DNA of 64,000 nt from Polynucleobacter sp. MG-6-Vaara-E2 (GCF_018687695.1 NZ_CP061303.1:62001-126000), one strand, 5' to 3'; shown: positions 42,756-51,831, counted from the first letter of the stretch. A program made the numbers and translations. The notes: generated by a model from the letters alone, not told the origin.

Positions 42756-43157
42756 ATGAGTAGCTCAGCAAATAAACCCTCCAACTTAGACTCTGCATTG
42801 GCGCATTTAGCCGATGTAGTCGACCAACGTCGTGATGCATTTAAAGCTGGAAATGCTGATCCAAAAACGTCTTACACCGCCTTGTTGTTTTCAAAAGGCG
42901 ATGACGGTATCTTGAAAAAGATTGGTGAAGAAGCTACCGAGGCTGTCATGGCTGCGAAAGATGCGCGCGCTTCTAATCTTGCCTCTGAGCAGAAAAAATT
43001 GTTGGTTGGTGAGATGGCTGATCTTTGGTTCCACTGTTTGATAGCGCTTTCTCAATTTAATTTGCGTCCTGAGGATGTGATTGCCGAGCTCGATCGTCGT
43101 TTAGGTACCTCAGGTATTGAAGAGAGAGCCGCCAGAAAAGCAGCAAATAAGGATTAA
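42756..43157 (+). CDS. hisE: Phosphoribosyl-ATP pyrophosphatase
   Basis: HisE hydrolyses phosphoribosyl-ATP to phosphoribosyl-AMP, the second step of the pathway. The 133-residue product shows the MazG-like core KKIGEEATEAVMAAKDA and EMADLWFHCLIALSQF with the acidic metal ligands. A TAAAAT at 42744-42749, six bases before the ATG, could be an internal -10 box giving a nearly leaderless message; without a clear -35 this is uncertain. Confidence 0.95.
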   Translation: MSSSANKPSNLDSALAHLADVVDQRRDAFKAGNADPKTSYTALLFSKGDDGILKKIGEEATEAVMAAKDARASNLASEQKKLLVGEMADLWFHCLIALSQFNLRPEDVIAELDRRLGTSGIEERAARKAANKD

Positions 43158-43163
43158 ATTCAA

Positions 43164-43520
43164 ATGAGTCATGATCCTAGTTGTTTATTTTGTAAGATTT
43201 CTCAGGGACTGATTCCATCGGCAAAGGTGTATGAGGATGATGAGATCTATGCATTTAATGACATCAATCCAGCTGCACCAGTACATTTTTTGATGATTCC
43301 CAAGAAACATATTCCCATGTTGGAGTCAGCAGAAAGCATAGATGCTCCTTTGCTGGGTAGAATGATGGAATTAGCGCCCCGTCTTGCTAAAGAACAGGGT
43401 TGCCGTCCTGGTAAGGATGGCGGCTTTAGAGTGATGGTAAATAGTGGGGCAGATGGTGGGCAGGAGGTTTATCACTTGCATTTACATGTGATGGGCGGTC
43501 CCCGCCCCTGGAAAAAGTAA
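43164..43520 (+). CDS. hinT: HIT-family purine nucleoside phosphoramidase (HinT)
   Basis: HinT-type proteins hydrolyse aminoacyl-AMP and other adenosine phosphoramidates. The 118-residue product has CLFCKISQGLIPSAKVYEDD at the N-terminus and the histidine triad YHLHLHVMGG at the end, with the catalytic His in HLHLH. The gene stands between hisE and tatA, an arrangement seen widely in betaproteobacteria, and starts six bases after the hisE stop. Confidence 0.93.
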   Translation: MSHDPSCLFCKISQGLIPSAKVYEDDEIYAFNDINPAAPVHFLMIPKKHIPMLESAESIDAPLLGRMMELAPRLAKEQGCRPGKDGGFRVMVNSGADGGQEVYHLHLHVMGGPRPWKK

Positions 43521-43545
43521 TTTAAGTATTCCAAGGAGATTAGAC

Positions 43546-43767
43546 ATGGGTTCATTTAGCATTTGGCATTGGTTAATTGTTTTGGTCATCGTAATGTTGG
43601 TATTTGGTACCAAAAAATTGCGTAATATTGGTCAAGACTTAGGTGGTGCTGTTAAGGGCTTCAAAGATGGCATGAAGACATCCGAAGAGCCAAAAGAGCA
43701 AATTTCACAAGGCGCTAGCGCGACAGATAAAACTGTTGATGTACACGCCAAAGATCTTAATAAATAA
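43546..43767 (+). CDS. tatA: Sec-independent translocase protein TatA
   Basis: TatA forms the variable channel for folded proteins with twin-arginine signals. The 73-residue product starts MGSFSIWHWLIVLVIVMLVFGTKK with one membrane helix, the hinge FGTKKLRNIG, and an amphipathic helix with DLGGAVKGFKDGMK. An AAGGAG ribosome site precedes the ATG. tatA-tatB-tatC are in order. The Rieske protein at 51219 is a likely substrate. Confidence 0.95.
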   Translation: MGSFSIWHWLIVLVIVMLVFGTKKLRNIGQDLGGAVKGFKDGMKTSEEPKEQISQGASATDKTVDVHAKDLNK

Positions 43768-43818
43768 TTTTTATAAAGCTCAACTGAAACTCGTGCGGTC
43801 TTTATTTAGTTCCCTGAG

Positions 43819-44295
43819 ATGATTGATTTAGGAGTTTCAAAACTTGCACTGATCGCTGTAGTCGCTTTGGTGGTGGTTGGACCAGAGCGCTTGCCAAAAG
43901 TGGCTCGCATGGCTGGTAATTTATTTGGTCGTGCGCAACGCTACATGGCAGATGTTAAGTCAGAAGTAAATCGGCAGATGGAAATTGAGGAATTTAAAAA
44001 GTTCCGCGAAGAAAGTGCCTCTGCCTTAAAAGAGGTTGAAAACAGTATTCACTCAGCGGCGAGTGAGGCAAGTGCGAATCTTACCGATCAAGCAGATATT
44101 TTTGAAACCAGTTTTGAGAAACCTCCTCTTGATGAAAAAGAGGTTTTACGCAAGACCAAGCGTCAAGGCCGCAATAGTTGGGGCGTGAGGCGTGCAGCGA
44201 GGCCGATCTGGTTTAAACGTTCTGCCGGAATCCGCACTCGTGTGCAATCTGGTGCCGCCAGAATGAAGCGCTTTCATCATAGTTCTGGCAAATAA
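43819..44295 (+). CDS. tatB: Sec-independent translocase protein TatB
   Basis: TatB works with TatC in recognising twin-arginine signals. The 158-residue product has the N-terminal helix MIDLGVSKLALIAVVALVVVG, then PERLPKVARMAGNLFGRAQR, the hinge and amphipathic helix of the family. The tail is variable and ends strongly basic (about residues 112-158, rich in Arg and Lys), an unusual but not unknown trait in the order. It is followed by tatC after 26 bases. Confidence 0.93.
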   Translation: MIDLGVSKLALIAVVALVVVGPERLPKVARMAGNLFGRAQRYMADVKSEVNRQMEIEEFKKFREESASALKEVENSIHSAASEASANLTDQADIFETSFEKPPLDEKEVLRKTKRQGRNSWGVRRAARPIWFKRSAGIRTRVQSGAARMKRFHHSSGK

Positions 44296-44321
44296 AGATA
44301 GAACTAAAAGAATAGACTGGC

Positions 44322-45098
44322 ATGACAGAAAATAATTCCACTGAAGAATCAGGCATACAGGAGTCGTTCCTATCGCATTTATTTGAGCTGCGTGATCGCG
44401 TAGTCAAATCAGTGTTAGCAATCATCGCTGTGTTTATTTGCTTGGTGTATTGGGCCCCGGATATTTTTCATCTGTTTGCTCAGCCATTATTGGAGGCTTT
44501 ACCTGCAGGTGGGAAAATGATCGTGACTGATGTCACAGGATCTTTCTTTGTCCCGATGAAGGTTACGATGTTGGTGGCGTTCTTAATCGCACTGCCGGTA
44601 GTAATGTATCAACTGTGGGCTTTTATTGCGCCTGGACTATATCTGCATGAGCGTAAATTGATTTTGCCTCTGGTCATCAGTAGTTATAGCTTGTTCATTA
44701 TTGGTATGGCATTTGCTTATTTTTTAGTATTCCCAACGGTATTTAAATTCATGGCGAGTTACAACGCACCATTAGGTGCAGAAATGTCTACTGACATTGA
44801 TAACTACTTGAGTTTTGCCATGACTACTTTTCTAGCATTTGGCATTACATTTGAAGTGCCGGTGGTGGTAGTTGTGCTGGTACGAATGGGTATGGTTACT
44901 TTGACAAAGCTCAAAGAGATTCGTCCCTACGTCATCGTTGGGGCATTTGTGATCTCTGCGGTAGTGACACCACCTGATGTACTCTCTCAGTTACTACTCG
45001 CAGTCCCCATGACTCTGCTTTATGAATTAGGGCTATTGGTAGCGCGTCTCTACGTCCCTAAGCCATCTGAAGACAACCAAGATAGCGCTTCCAGCTAA
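44322..45098 (+). CDS. tatC: Sec-independent translocase protein TatC
   Basis: TatC is the six-helix core of the Tat receptor. The 258-residue product has SFLSHLFELRDRVVKSVLAI at the N-terminus, with the Glu that contacts the signal peptide, then YQLWAFIAPGLYLHERK, SFAMTTFLAFGITFEVPVVV and PDVLSQLLLAVPMTLLYELG. All six hydrophobic segments are present. Its last four bases overlap the end of the opposing Sel1 gene. Confidence 0.95.
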   Translation: MTENNSTEESGIQESFLSHLFELRDRVVKSVLAIIAVFICLVYWAPDIFHLFAQPLLEALPAGGKMIVTDVTGSFFVPMKVTMLVAFLIALPVVMYQLWAFIAPGLYLHERKLILPLVISSYSLFIIGMAFAYFLVFPTVFKFMASYNAPLGAEMSTDIDNYLSFAMTTFLAFGITFEVPVVVVVLVRMGMVTLTKLKEIRPYVIVGAFVISAVVTPPDVLSQLLLAVPMTLLYELGLLVARLYVPKPSEDNQDSASS

Positions 45099-46558
45099 GC
45101 AGGCTCAATATCAGCTTGCCTTTTTAGACTTTGAGAAAAAGTAGCCCTCAACCACTTGGTTACTTGATCAAAGCGATAACGTCTTTGGCGTGAATTGCCT
45201 TCGATCTCTGCATCGTTACCCGCAAAAACCTTGCCAGCAGCTAGTAGGGCACGACGTTGCTGAATAGTTTCAATCTGAATGAGTCTGGGTAATATCTTTG
45301 GAAGCTCCCATCGTATGTCTACAACTACACAGTGCTCATGCTGTAGTTGCCCGACTTCAGAAAGCAATAGCTCTGCTTTACTAAAGTTAAATTGGTTTGC
45401 AATGATGATGCGATGACAAAGTAACAGCCAGTCTTCATTCAGCTTATGTTCAGCATGGCGACTGATGGCTTGATCTGCATACTGAGCTAGTTCAAACCAG
45501 TCATTTTTCTTCGGTTCCGGGCAGCTAACTAATATCTTTTTGAGTAAATTGGTTGCTTCAGGAACGCCTTGCTGGTGCGCTTGCCAAACCCAATAAGATG
45601 CCTGTAGACCTTTAACGTTTTCTTCCATCTTTTCGCGCTTGCGCCAGAGATTTGCCCCCTTTCGAAATTGTGCTTGCGCATGACCAAGGTCAGCGGCCCG
45701 ATCAAAACAGCGATCACTTTCCGCAGCGCTGTATCCAGAAAATTGGGGTCGACGATAAATTTCACCAAGTGCGTACCAAGCGTCACGATCACCATCTTTA
45801 GCGGCAAGCTCTAGCCAATGCGCCGCTTTTTTAAGGGATGCATTTGATTTATTTACCTTATCGCTTTCAAACTGGGCTAGACGTAACCCTAGGGAAAGTT
45901 TTGCTGCCGTTAAGCCCAACTCAGCAGCCTGCACTAATGCATCTTCGTTTTGATTTTCTATCCACGCGCTCCAAAGTGAAGAGAGTACTTCATTTTTTGG
46001 TTGCAGCTTGATGAGCAATTCTTTCGCTTGGGTGGTGAATTCTGAGTGTCCGTCGGCTAGCTCTTTCAAGTACTGTTGGGCTATTTTTTGGAGACCCTTG
46101 AAATCTAGGTCTAGTAATTTTTCATTTGAAGATGGTGTCAACCTGGTTTTGATCCACTCCATTAGCTGAGATTGAATTTCTTGATTGTCAGGATTGATGA
46201 GTAGCTCTACTAGTTGCCATTTGGCTGGAAAAGTTAATTTGGGGTCTACCTTGGCTTCGGCCAGCTGCCAAAAAGACTCCCAGCCAAATTCAAATGCCGC
46301 AGTATTAAAGGTCCTGGCCAGGGGAATTCTGGCTATTTGCGCAAATAGTTGATCGATATACCCCTTGATAGAATTTACCCCTTCAGACTCTTGGTTTTTA
46401 AGGTTTAAATAGGATTTTTCTAGCCAAATCAAAGCATTAGATGGTTGAACAGGTGTTTTGAAGGCGCCAGTGAGATAGGCTTCCGCCAATTTTTGTTGCG
46501 CGGAAGCATCACCAAGGCGTGCTGAGCTTAGGATTTTTAAGAATTCGCGACTTGCCAC
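45095..46558 (-). CDS. Sel1/TPR repeat protein
   Basis: The 487-residue product has several Sel1-like repeats of about 36 residues. One clear run is DRDAWYALGEIYRRPQFSGY and DRAADLGHAQAQFRKGANLW (about 253-305), and shorter ones lie at 1-50 and in the middle. There is no signal peptide or membrane helix, so it is probably cytoplasmic and mediates protein contacts. The start is GTG at 46558. Its gene is convergent with tatC, with a four-base overlap. A specific function is not known. Confidence 0.75.
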   Translation of the reverse strand: MASREFLKILSSARLGDASAQQKLAEAYLTGAFKTPVQPSNALIWLEKSYLNLKNQESEGVNSIKGYIDQLFAQIARIPLARTFNTAAFEFGWESFWQLAEAKVDPKLTFPAKWQLVELLINPDNQEIQSQLMEWIKTRLTPSSNEKLLDLDFKGLQKIAQQYLKELADGHSEFTTQAKELLIKLQPKNEVLSSLWSAWIENQNEDALVQAAELGLTAAKLSLGLRLAQFESDKVNKSNASLKKAAHWLELAAKDGDRDAWYALGEIYRRPQFSGYSAAESDRCFDRAADLGHAQAQFRKGANLWRKREKMEENVKGLQASYWVWQAHQQGVPEATNLLKKILVSCPEPKKNDWFELAQYADQAISRHAEHKLNEDWLLLCHRIIIANQFNFSKAELLLSEVGQLQHEHCVVVDIRWELPKILPRLIQIETIQQRRALLAAGKVFAGNDAEIEGNSRQRRYRFDQVTKWLRATFSQSLKRQADIEPA

Positions 46559-46647
46559 ATTACAATTTTGTCACATGGAGCATTTAATAGACAGAAATTT
46601 AGGGGTTTGTTGTCGATATACAACGAAGAAAGCAAAAAAACTACCTT

Positions 46648-46674
46648 TTGACAAGCAAAAGGAGACTTTAAATA
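46648..46674 (+). promoter_or_regulatory. Porin promoter with an overlapping dyad
   Basis: A perfect TTGACA -35 box (46648-46653) is followed by TAAATA (46669-46674) at a 15-base spacing. The -35 lies within an exact inverted repeat, CCTTTTG (46644-46650) and CAAAAGG (46656-46662). Such a dyad over a -35 box looks like a repressor site. The leader would be about 85 bases long. Confidence 0.5.
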
Positions 46675-46765
46675 CCCATACCCCAGGTCTAGCAAGGCAC
46701 TAGAAGGAAAATGAACCGTCCCAGCAGTATTTGGGCATCACTTTTAATTTATGGAGATTTATAGA

Positions 46766-48091
46766 ATGAAAAAATCGCTATTCGCTCTTGCAGCTACAAC
46801 AGCAATTGTTGGCGCTGCTCAGGCTCAATCCAGCGTAACCGTTTACGGTATCTTGGATGTTGGCTACATTGGTGCAAATACAGTTACAACAACTACTTCA
46901 ACTTCCGTGTTGAACGGTTCAGCTAAGGCTCAGTCCAATCAGTTTGGCGCTGGAGCTGAAAGCTCAAGCCGTCTAGGTTTCAAAGGTGTAGAAGATTTGG
47001 GTGGTGGCGCTTCTGCGTTCTTCACAATCGAAATGGGCGTCAACCCACAATTGGGTAATTTGTCTGGTTCTTCTGCAGCTAACCCTAAATACGATTTACA
47101 GCAAACTACCGACGCTAGTGGTTCAGCAATTGATAACCGTCAAACTTTTGCAGGTTTGAAAAAGAATGGTATCGGTCAAATTGCATTCGGTCGCCAATAC
47201 ACAACCATTTTCCAAGCTGCTGCTGCTACTAGCCCTGGTCAAATGAATAACATGATGGGCGATGCGATTTACTCTGGTTCAAGCTCTGGTTTAAGCACCA
47301 ACACATACTTGAATACAATGACAAACCGTGCTGACAATCAAGTTTCCCTTGCATCCGATAAGTTTGCAGGTTTTGGTTTGAGCGGCTTCTATGCATTGAA
47401 CAATGCTAACTCAACAAACTTGGTAGCAGCTGGTGGTTCACAGGGTGGCAACGTTAACTGGGGTGGTTGGGGCTTGGGTGCTGACTATACATGGCAAAAG
47501 TTGTATGTAACAGCTGCAATGCAACAGTTCCGTACAAAATACGATAACCAAGTTACATTCGGCGCTGGTACAACCTTAAACTTAGGTGGTGCTGGCCCAA
47601 CTAGCGGTCAACCGATTGCTGGAAGTACTTCAACAGTTCTTTTTTCACCAACAAATAATACTGATCAACAGGTGTATGCCGGTGCAACTTATGACTTCGG
47701 TATCTTGAAGGCTTATGCCCAGTACATTACTCGTACTATCAACCAAAATACAACTAATGGTGGTGGTATTGGAGCCGCTGGCACACAAGTTATTGGTAAC
47801 CAACTTAAGCGCTCCGCAGAGCAAATTGGTGTACGTAGCTACATCACTCCTACAGTTGAGGCTTGGGCTTCCGCTGGTTTAGTAAAGTACACTGGTGCAA
47901 TTTCAGCTACAGCACCAAGCTTGCCTACTGCTAATGGCAATATGTATCAGTTAGGTACTAATTACTACCTAAGCAAGCGAACAAACCTCTATGCTATTTA
48001 CGGTTCTTACAATACTAGCTCTAACATCCAGAATAACGGGTTAGCTGGTGCTGGAAGTAACTATGCATTAGGTATGCGTCATACTTTCTAA
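46766..48091 (+). CDS. Outer-membrane porin, Burkholderiales type
   Basis: This 441-residue beta-barrel protein is a trimeric general porin for small solutes. It has a signal peptide (1-20, ending AQA), then QSSVTVYGILDVGYIG, SSRLGFKGVEDLGGGASAFF, RQTFAGLKKNGIGQIAFGRQ and the C-terminal LGMRHTF with the terminal Phe needed for barrel assembly. The ATG at 46766 is chosen with GGAG nine bases upstream over an in-frame ATG at 46751. Codon choice suggests high expression, and a strong promoter and terminator frame it. Confidence 0.93.
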   Translation: MKKSLFALAATTAIVGAAQAQSSVTVYGILDVGYIGANTVTTTTSTSVLNGSAKAQSNQFGAGAESSSRLGFKGVEDLGGGASAFFTIEMGVNPQLGNLSGSSAANPKYDLQQTTDASGSAIDNRQTFAGLKKNGIGQIAFGRQYTTIFQAAAATSPGQMNNMMGDAIYSGSSSGLSTNTYLNTMTNRADNQVSLASDKFAGFGLSGFYALNNANSTNLVAAGGSQGGNVNWGGWGLGADYTWQKLYVTAAMQQFRTKYDNQVTFGAGTTLNLGGAGPTSGQPIAGSTSTVLFSPTNNTDQQVYAGATYDFGILKAYAQYITRTINQNTTNGGGIGAAGTQVIGNQLKRSAEQIGVRSYITPTVEAWASAGLVKYTGAISATAPSLPTANGNMYQLGTNYYLSKRTNLYAIYGSYNTSSNIQNNGLAGAGSNYALGMRHTF

Positions 48092-48130
48092 TTTGAAGCT
48101 GGTTTATCCAGCTTAGGTTAGAAGAAACTA

Positions 48131-48163
48131 AAAACCCACTGTGGTAACACAGTGGGTTTTTTT
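48131..48163 (+). terminator. Rho-independent terminator after the porin
   Basis: CCCACTGTG (48135-48143) pairs perfectly with CACAGTGGG (48148-48156) around a GTAA loop, with flanking A and T runs; seven T follow. This ends the porin transcript. Confidence 0.95.
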
Positions 48164-48343
48164 ATTCTAGTAAATCATTTGGCGTGTAAGAGTGCTAATC
48201 GGAGTAATAATACCAAGTCCTCAAGTTGTCCTTTTATTTGAGCTTGAAATTTAGAGGGTCTATGCTGTCAATACACGACTTAAAAATAAAAGACAAAATT
48301 TTTGCAAGACATCTAAATTAAACCAAATTGTTTACACAAAAAA

Positions 48344-50416
48344 ATGAAAAAAGATCTAATAACTATCGGACTAACATATGCAAAGGAGGGAAGGTACGCA
48401 GAGGCAAAAAAAATTTTTCAGAATGTCGCTGAAATTGATTCAGGCGATTATCGTATTTATTACAACTTAGCAATTATCGAATCTATTCAAGGTAACCATG
48501 AATACGCATTAGAGCTTTACGATAGAGCCTACGAACTCAGTGATCAAGACCTTGATATATTAACTAATAAAGCATCTGTATTCCTTGATTTAAAAATGTA
48601 TGAAGATGCAGAAAAATTGTGTGAAGAATTAATTTGCATTAATCCACGATCAGAAGTTATTTGGTGCAATTATGCAATGGCACTAAGTAAGTTAAAAAAA
48701 TACAAACAATCTATAGAATCTTATGAGCGCGCCATTAGCCTAAATGAAAAAAACTATATTCCATGGCTCAATATGGCAACACCATTTCAAGCCCTAAATT
48801 TGAATGATCAAGCATTGATTGCTTACGAAAACGCAATACGTTTGAATACAAGTTGTAGCGTGGCGTGGTACAACCGCGCATTACTTTTGCATAAATTAAA
48901 TCAATATGATGCAGCCTTAGAATCTTTTAATGGGGCAATTAGTTGTAAGTCTAATTATGCTGAGGCCTGGATGTCATTGGGCGAAATGCTGCTTGATCTA
49001 AAGTTATACGACAAAGCAACTACTGCATTGGGTAAAGCTTTTGAAATAAATCCCAAGCTAGATTTCCTATACGGGCTATTGGTTCACTCTAAGTTACAAC
49101 AGTGTGACTGGACTAGCTATGATGAAGACAAGGAAAAAATTCTTAGTAACTTTAATAATAAAAATATTGAGCTACAGCCTTTAGTTGTTTTGGGGATTTA
49201 CGATGACGCAGAGATGCAGCTAAAGGCAGCAAAATCATTTGCTGATATGTACCAGTGTGATCAAAAAGTTTCGTTTGATCGAAATAGTAAAAGTACAAAA
49301 ATACGTATTGCTTATTGCTCGCCGGATTTTAAATCGCACCCAGTATCCTATTTAACCGCAGAGTTATATGAAAAACACAATCGAAATCAATTTGAAATAA
49401 TAGGTATATCATTCAAGCGTGTAGACTCAAAAGATGCTTACAGAAGTCGTCTAGTGAAAGCATTTGATGAGTTCTATGAACTGGATGACCTTAATCAAGA
49501 TGATTTAATTTATGAACTACGCAAATTAAGAATTGATATTGCGGTTGATTTGTGTGGCTACACAAAGGATGCTCGAACAGATATATTTTCCGCCCGTATA
49601 GCACCTATACAAGTAAATTATTTGGGGTATCCAGGTACCATGGGGGCACCATTTATAGACTATATTGTTGTCGACAAATTTATTATTTCATCCGGCGGTA
49701 GCTCGCATTATTCTGAAAAATTTATTTGTTTGCCCCATTGTTTTCAAGTGAGCGATTCAACACGCCCTATTTGCCAAAAAAAATTAACTCGTGCTCACTA
49801 TGGGCTTCCTGAAAAAGGTTTTGTATTCTGTTGTTTTAACAGTACGCATAAAATTAACCCTGATATTTTTAATGTTTGGGCCCAAATTTTGCTCAAAGTT
49901 GAAGGTAGTATTTTGTGGCTGGCTAAGGGAAGTAATTTTGCAGTTAATAATCTACGCAAGGAAGCTAATGCCAGAGGCATTGACCCAGACAGGCTAATCT
50001 TCGGTGAAAATCTTAATTATCATGAGTATTTAGAAAGATATAAATTTGCAGACCTTTTTTTAGATACGCTACCATTTAATGCTGGCACTACAGCAAATGA
50101 TGCTCTATGGGCCGGACTTCCAGTTTTAACGAAAAAGGGTAATACATTTGCCGGGCGTATGGCCTCAAGCATCTTGACATCATTGGGCTTAGAAACACTT
50201 ATTGCAAAAACGTACAGGGATTATCAAGAAAGAGCAATTGACTTGGCAACTGATTCTGAAAAGTATCTTCAAATTAAAGATAAGCTAGAAAAAAACCTTA
50301 TAAGTAGTCCCTTATTTAATACTGAGATATTTGTAGAAAAGATAGAGCAGGGTTACTTAAAAGCTTTTAAAAATTATATGCAAGGTCTTCATCCTATTGA
50401 CATTTATCTGGAATGA
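48344..50416 (+). CDS. TPR protein with GT41 (O-GlcNAc transferase-like) domain
   Basis: The 690-residue product has about seven TPR repeats (roughly 1-265) followed by a GT41-type catalytic region (about 310-680). Hallmarks are RIAYCSPDFKSHPVSYLTAELY, DIAVDLCGYTKDARTDIF, APIQVNYLGYPGTMGAPFIDY, and FLDTLPFNAGTTANDALWAGLPVLT near the nucleotide-sugar site. Bacterial members are thought to glycosylate proteins or cell-surface structures; the acceptor is not known here. The gene is clearly more AT-rich than its neighbours, has no ribosome binding site, and stands alone. Acquisition by transfer is inferred. Confidence 0.85.
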   Translation: MKKDLITIGLTYAKEGRYAEAKKIFQNVAEIDSGDYRIYYNLAIIESIQGNHEYALELYDRAYELSDQDLDILTNKASVFLDLKMYEDAEKLCEELICINPRSEVIWCNYAMALSKLKKYKQSIESYERAISLNEKNYIPWLNMATPFQALNLNDQALIAYENAIRLNTSCSVAWYNRALLLHKLNQYDAALESFNGAISCKSNYAEAWMSLGEMLLDLKLYDKATTALGKAFEINPKLDFLYGLLVHSKLQQCDWTSYDEDKEKILSNFNNKNIELQPLVVLGIYDDAEMQLKAAKSFADMYQCDQKVSFDRNSKSTKIRIAYCSPDFKSHPVSYLTAELYEKHNRNQFEIIGISFKRVDSKDAYRSRLVKAFDEFYELDDLNQDDLIYELRKLRIDIAVDLCGYTKDARTDIFSARIAPIQVNYLGYPGTMGAPFIDYIVVDKFIISSGGSSHYSEKFICLPHCFQVSDSTRPICQKKLTRAHYGLPEKGFVFCCFNSTHKINPDIFNVWAQILLKVEGSILWLAKGSNFAVNNLRKEANARGIDPDRLIFGENLNYHEYLERYKFADLFLDTLPFNAGTTANDALWAGLPVLTKKGNTFAGRMASSILTSLGLETLIAKTYRDYQERAIDLATDSEKYLQIKDKLEKNLISSPLFNTEIFVEKIEQGYLKAFKNYMQGLHPIDIYLE

Positions 50417-50603
50417 AAATTTAAACTTAGCATTTTAAAAACTTAGAAACCATATGAATTAAAAAACATTTATAAATTATTTAAAAGTTTATGAAATTAA
50501 GTGATCTCAATTAAGTCAAATCCATTGGAATCTATGTTGACGGGGCCCAATACCTCGAGATGTGGATCATGGAATGATAAATTTGGCCCTAGTTACTGCC
50601 AAG

Positions 50604-50641
50604 CTTGACAGAGAAGTGAATTTATTTATTTCTCTGTCAAG
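50604..50641 (-). terminator. Hairpin across the mscL stop codon
   Basis: CTTGACAGAGAA (50604-50615) pairs perfectly over 12 bases with TTCTCTGTCAAG (50630-50641). The mscL stop (50626-50628, minus strand) lies in the 14-base loop. No T run follows on the minus strand, so it may stabilise the 3' end more than end transcription. Confidence 0.4.
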
Positions 50642-51081
50642 GAGTCTAAACCTTTCGCTGAAGTTTTTATGTAATCTCGAATTTCTCGTAACAAAATTAC
50701 ATCTTCGGAAACAGGTGGTGATGGCGGTGCATCGATTTGGCGAATCTTATTGACAATCTTTACCATTTGAAAAATAACAAAAGCCAAGAGAATGAAGTTG
50801 ATCGAAATGGTGATGAAGTTCCCATAGGCAAAAATGGGGACGCCCGCTTTCTTGAGTGCATCGAAGGTTTTGGGGACGCCCTCGGGAGCGTGACCCAAAA
50901 CGATGAAAAGGTTGGTGAAGTCAATATGACCCCCTAAAAGGGTCGAAATTACCGGCATAACGATGTCATTTACCAAGGAATCCACGATTTTCCCGAAGGC
51001 CCCGCCAATAATGACGCCGACTGCCAAGTCGATCACATTACCCTTGACTGCGAAGTCCCGAAACTCCTTTAAAACGCCCAT
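50626..51081 (-). CDS. mscL: Large-conductance mechanosensitive channel
   Basis: MscL opens under membrane tension to release solutes during osmotic downshock. The 151-residue product has the N-terminal MGVLKEFRDFAVKGNVIDLAVG with the first helix continuing to about residue 45 (GGAFGKIVDSLVNDIVMPV), a periplasmic loop, a second helix (about 83-110, ITISINFILLAFVIFQMVK) and a cytoplasmic bundle. GGGAG lies seven bases before the ATG. The gene stands alone on the minus strand between the GT41 gene and petA. Confidence 0.95.
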   Translation of the reverse strand: MGVLKEFRDFAVKGNVIDLAVGVIIGGAFGKIVDSLVNDIVMPVISTLLGGHIDFTNLFIVLGHAPEGVPKTFDALKKAGVPIFAYGNFITISINFILLAFVIFQMVKIVNKIRQIDAPPSPPVSEDVILLREIRDYIKTSAKGLDSLTEK

Positions 51082-51218
51082 AAATGCTCCCTTTTTTGTC
51101 CAAATCCTGATTAACCCGAGATTAACCCCATAACTTTCTTGCTTACCCTACTTTTTACTTTAAAATCCTACCTTTAAGCAATTTCCACCCATAAATACCC
51201 TTTCTAGGAATTTTGTAA

Positions 51219-51821
51219 ATGAGTGACAAGCCCTGTATGGACAAAGATCGCCGTAATTGGTTGATCGCCACTTCCGCGGTAGGTGGTGTAGGCGCGGCAG
51301 CTGCCCTTTACCCTTTTGTTGACAGTTTTGAGCCATCTGAGCGTGCTAAGGCTGCTGGCGCAGCTGTTGAGATCGATATCACTGGTATGCAGCCTGATGA
51401 GATGAGAATGGTTGAATGGCGCGGTAAGCCTGTTTGGGTGGTTCGTCGTACACCTGAGCAAGTGGCCGAGTTATCTAATATTGATGCCGAATTGGCAGAC
51501 CCGAATTCCTTGCGTGATCCAGCTCAATTCACACCCCCGTATGCACAGAATCAGTGGCGCTCTATTAAGCCTGAGTACCTTGTGGTTGTTGGAATTTGCA
51601 CCCACTTAGGTTGCTCTCCAACACCGAAGTTCGAGGCAGGCGCTCAACCATCATTGCCAAATACTTGGCCAGGCGGCTTCCTTTGCCCGTGCCATGGTTC
51701 TACCTTTGATATGGCAGGCCGCGTATTTAAAAATAAACCAGCCCCAGACAATCTTGAAGTCCCGCCTCACATGTATTTGAGCGACACCAAGATTCTGATT
51801 GGCGACGATAAGAAGGCCTAA
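51219..51821 (+). CDS. petA: Ubiquinol-cytochrome c reductase, Rieske iron-sulfur subunit
   Basis: This subunit of the bc1 complex takes electrons from ubiquinol through a [2Fe-2S] centre. The 200-residue product has a twin-arginine-type leader (RRNWLIATSAVG, Arg11-Arg12), which marks it as a Tat substrate, then CTHLGC at 127-132 and CPCH at 156-159 with the two Cys and two His ligands. tatABC are about 7 kb upstream. It starts the petABC operon, ten bases before petB. Confidence 0.96.
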   Translation: MSDKPCMDKDRRNWLIATSAVGGVGAAAALYPFVDSFEPSERAKAAGAAVEIDITGMQPDEMRMVEWRGKPVWVVRRTPEQVAELSNIDAELADPNSLRDPAQFTPPYAQNQWRSIKPEYLVVVGICTHLGCSPTPKFEAGAQPSLPNTWPGGFLCPCHGSTFDMAGRVFKNKPAPDNLEVPPHMYLSDTKILIGDDKKA

Positions 51822-51831
51822 GGAGAGATAA

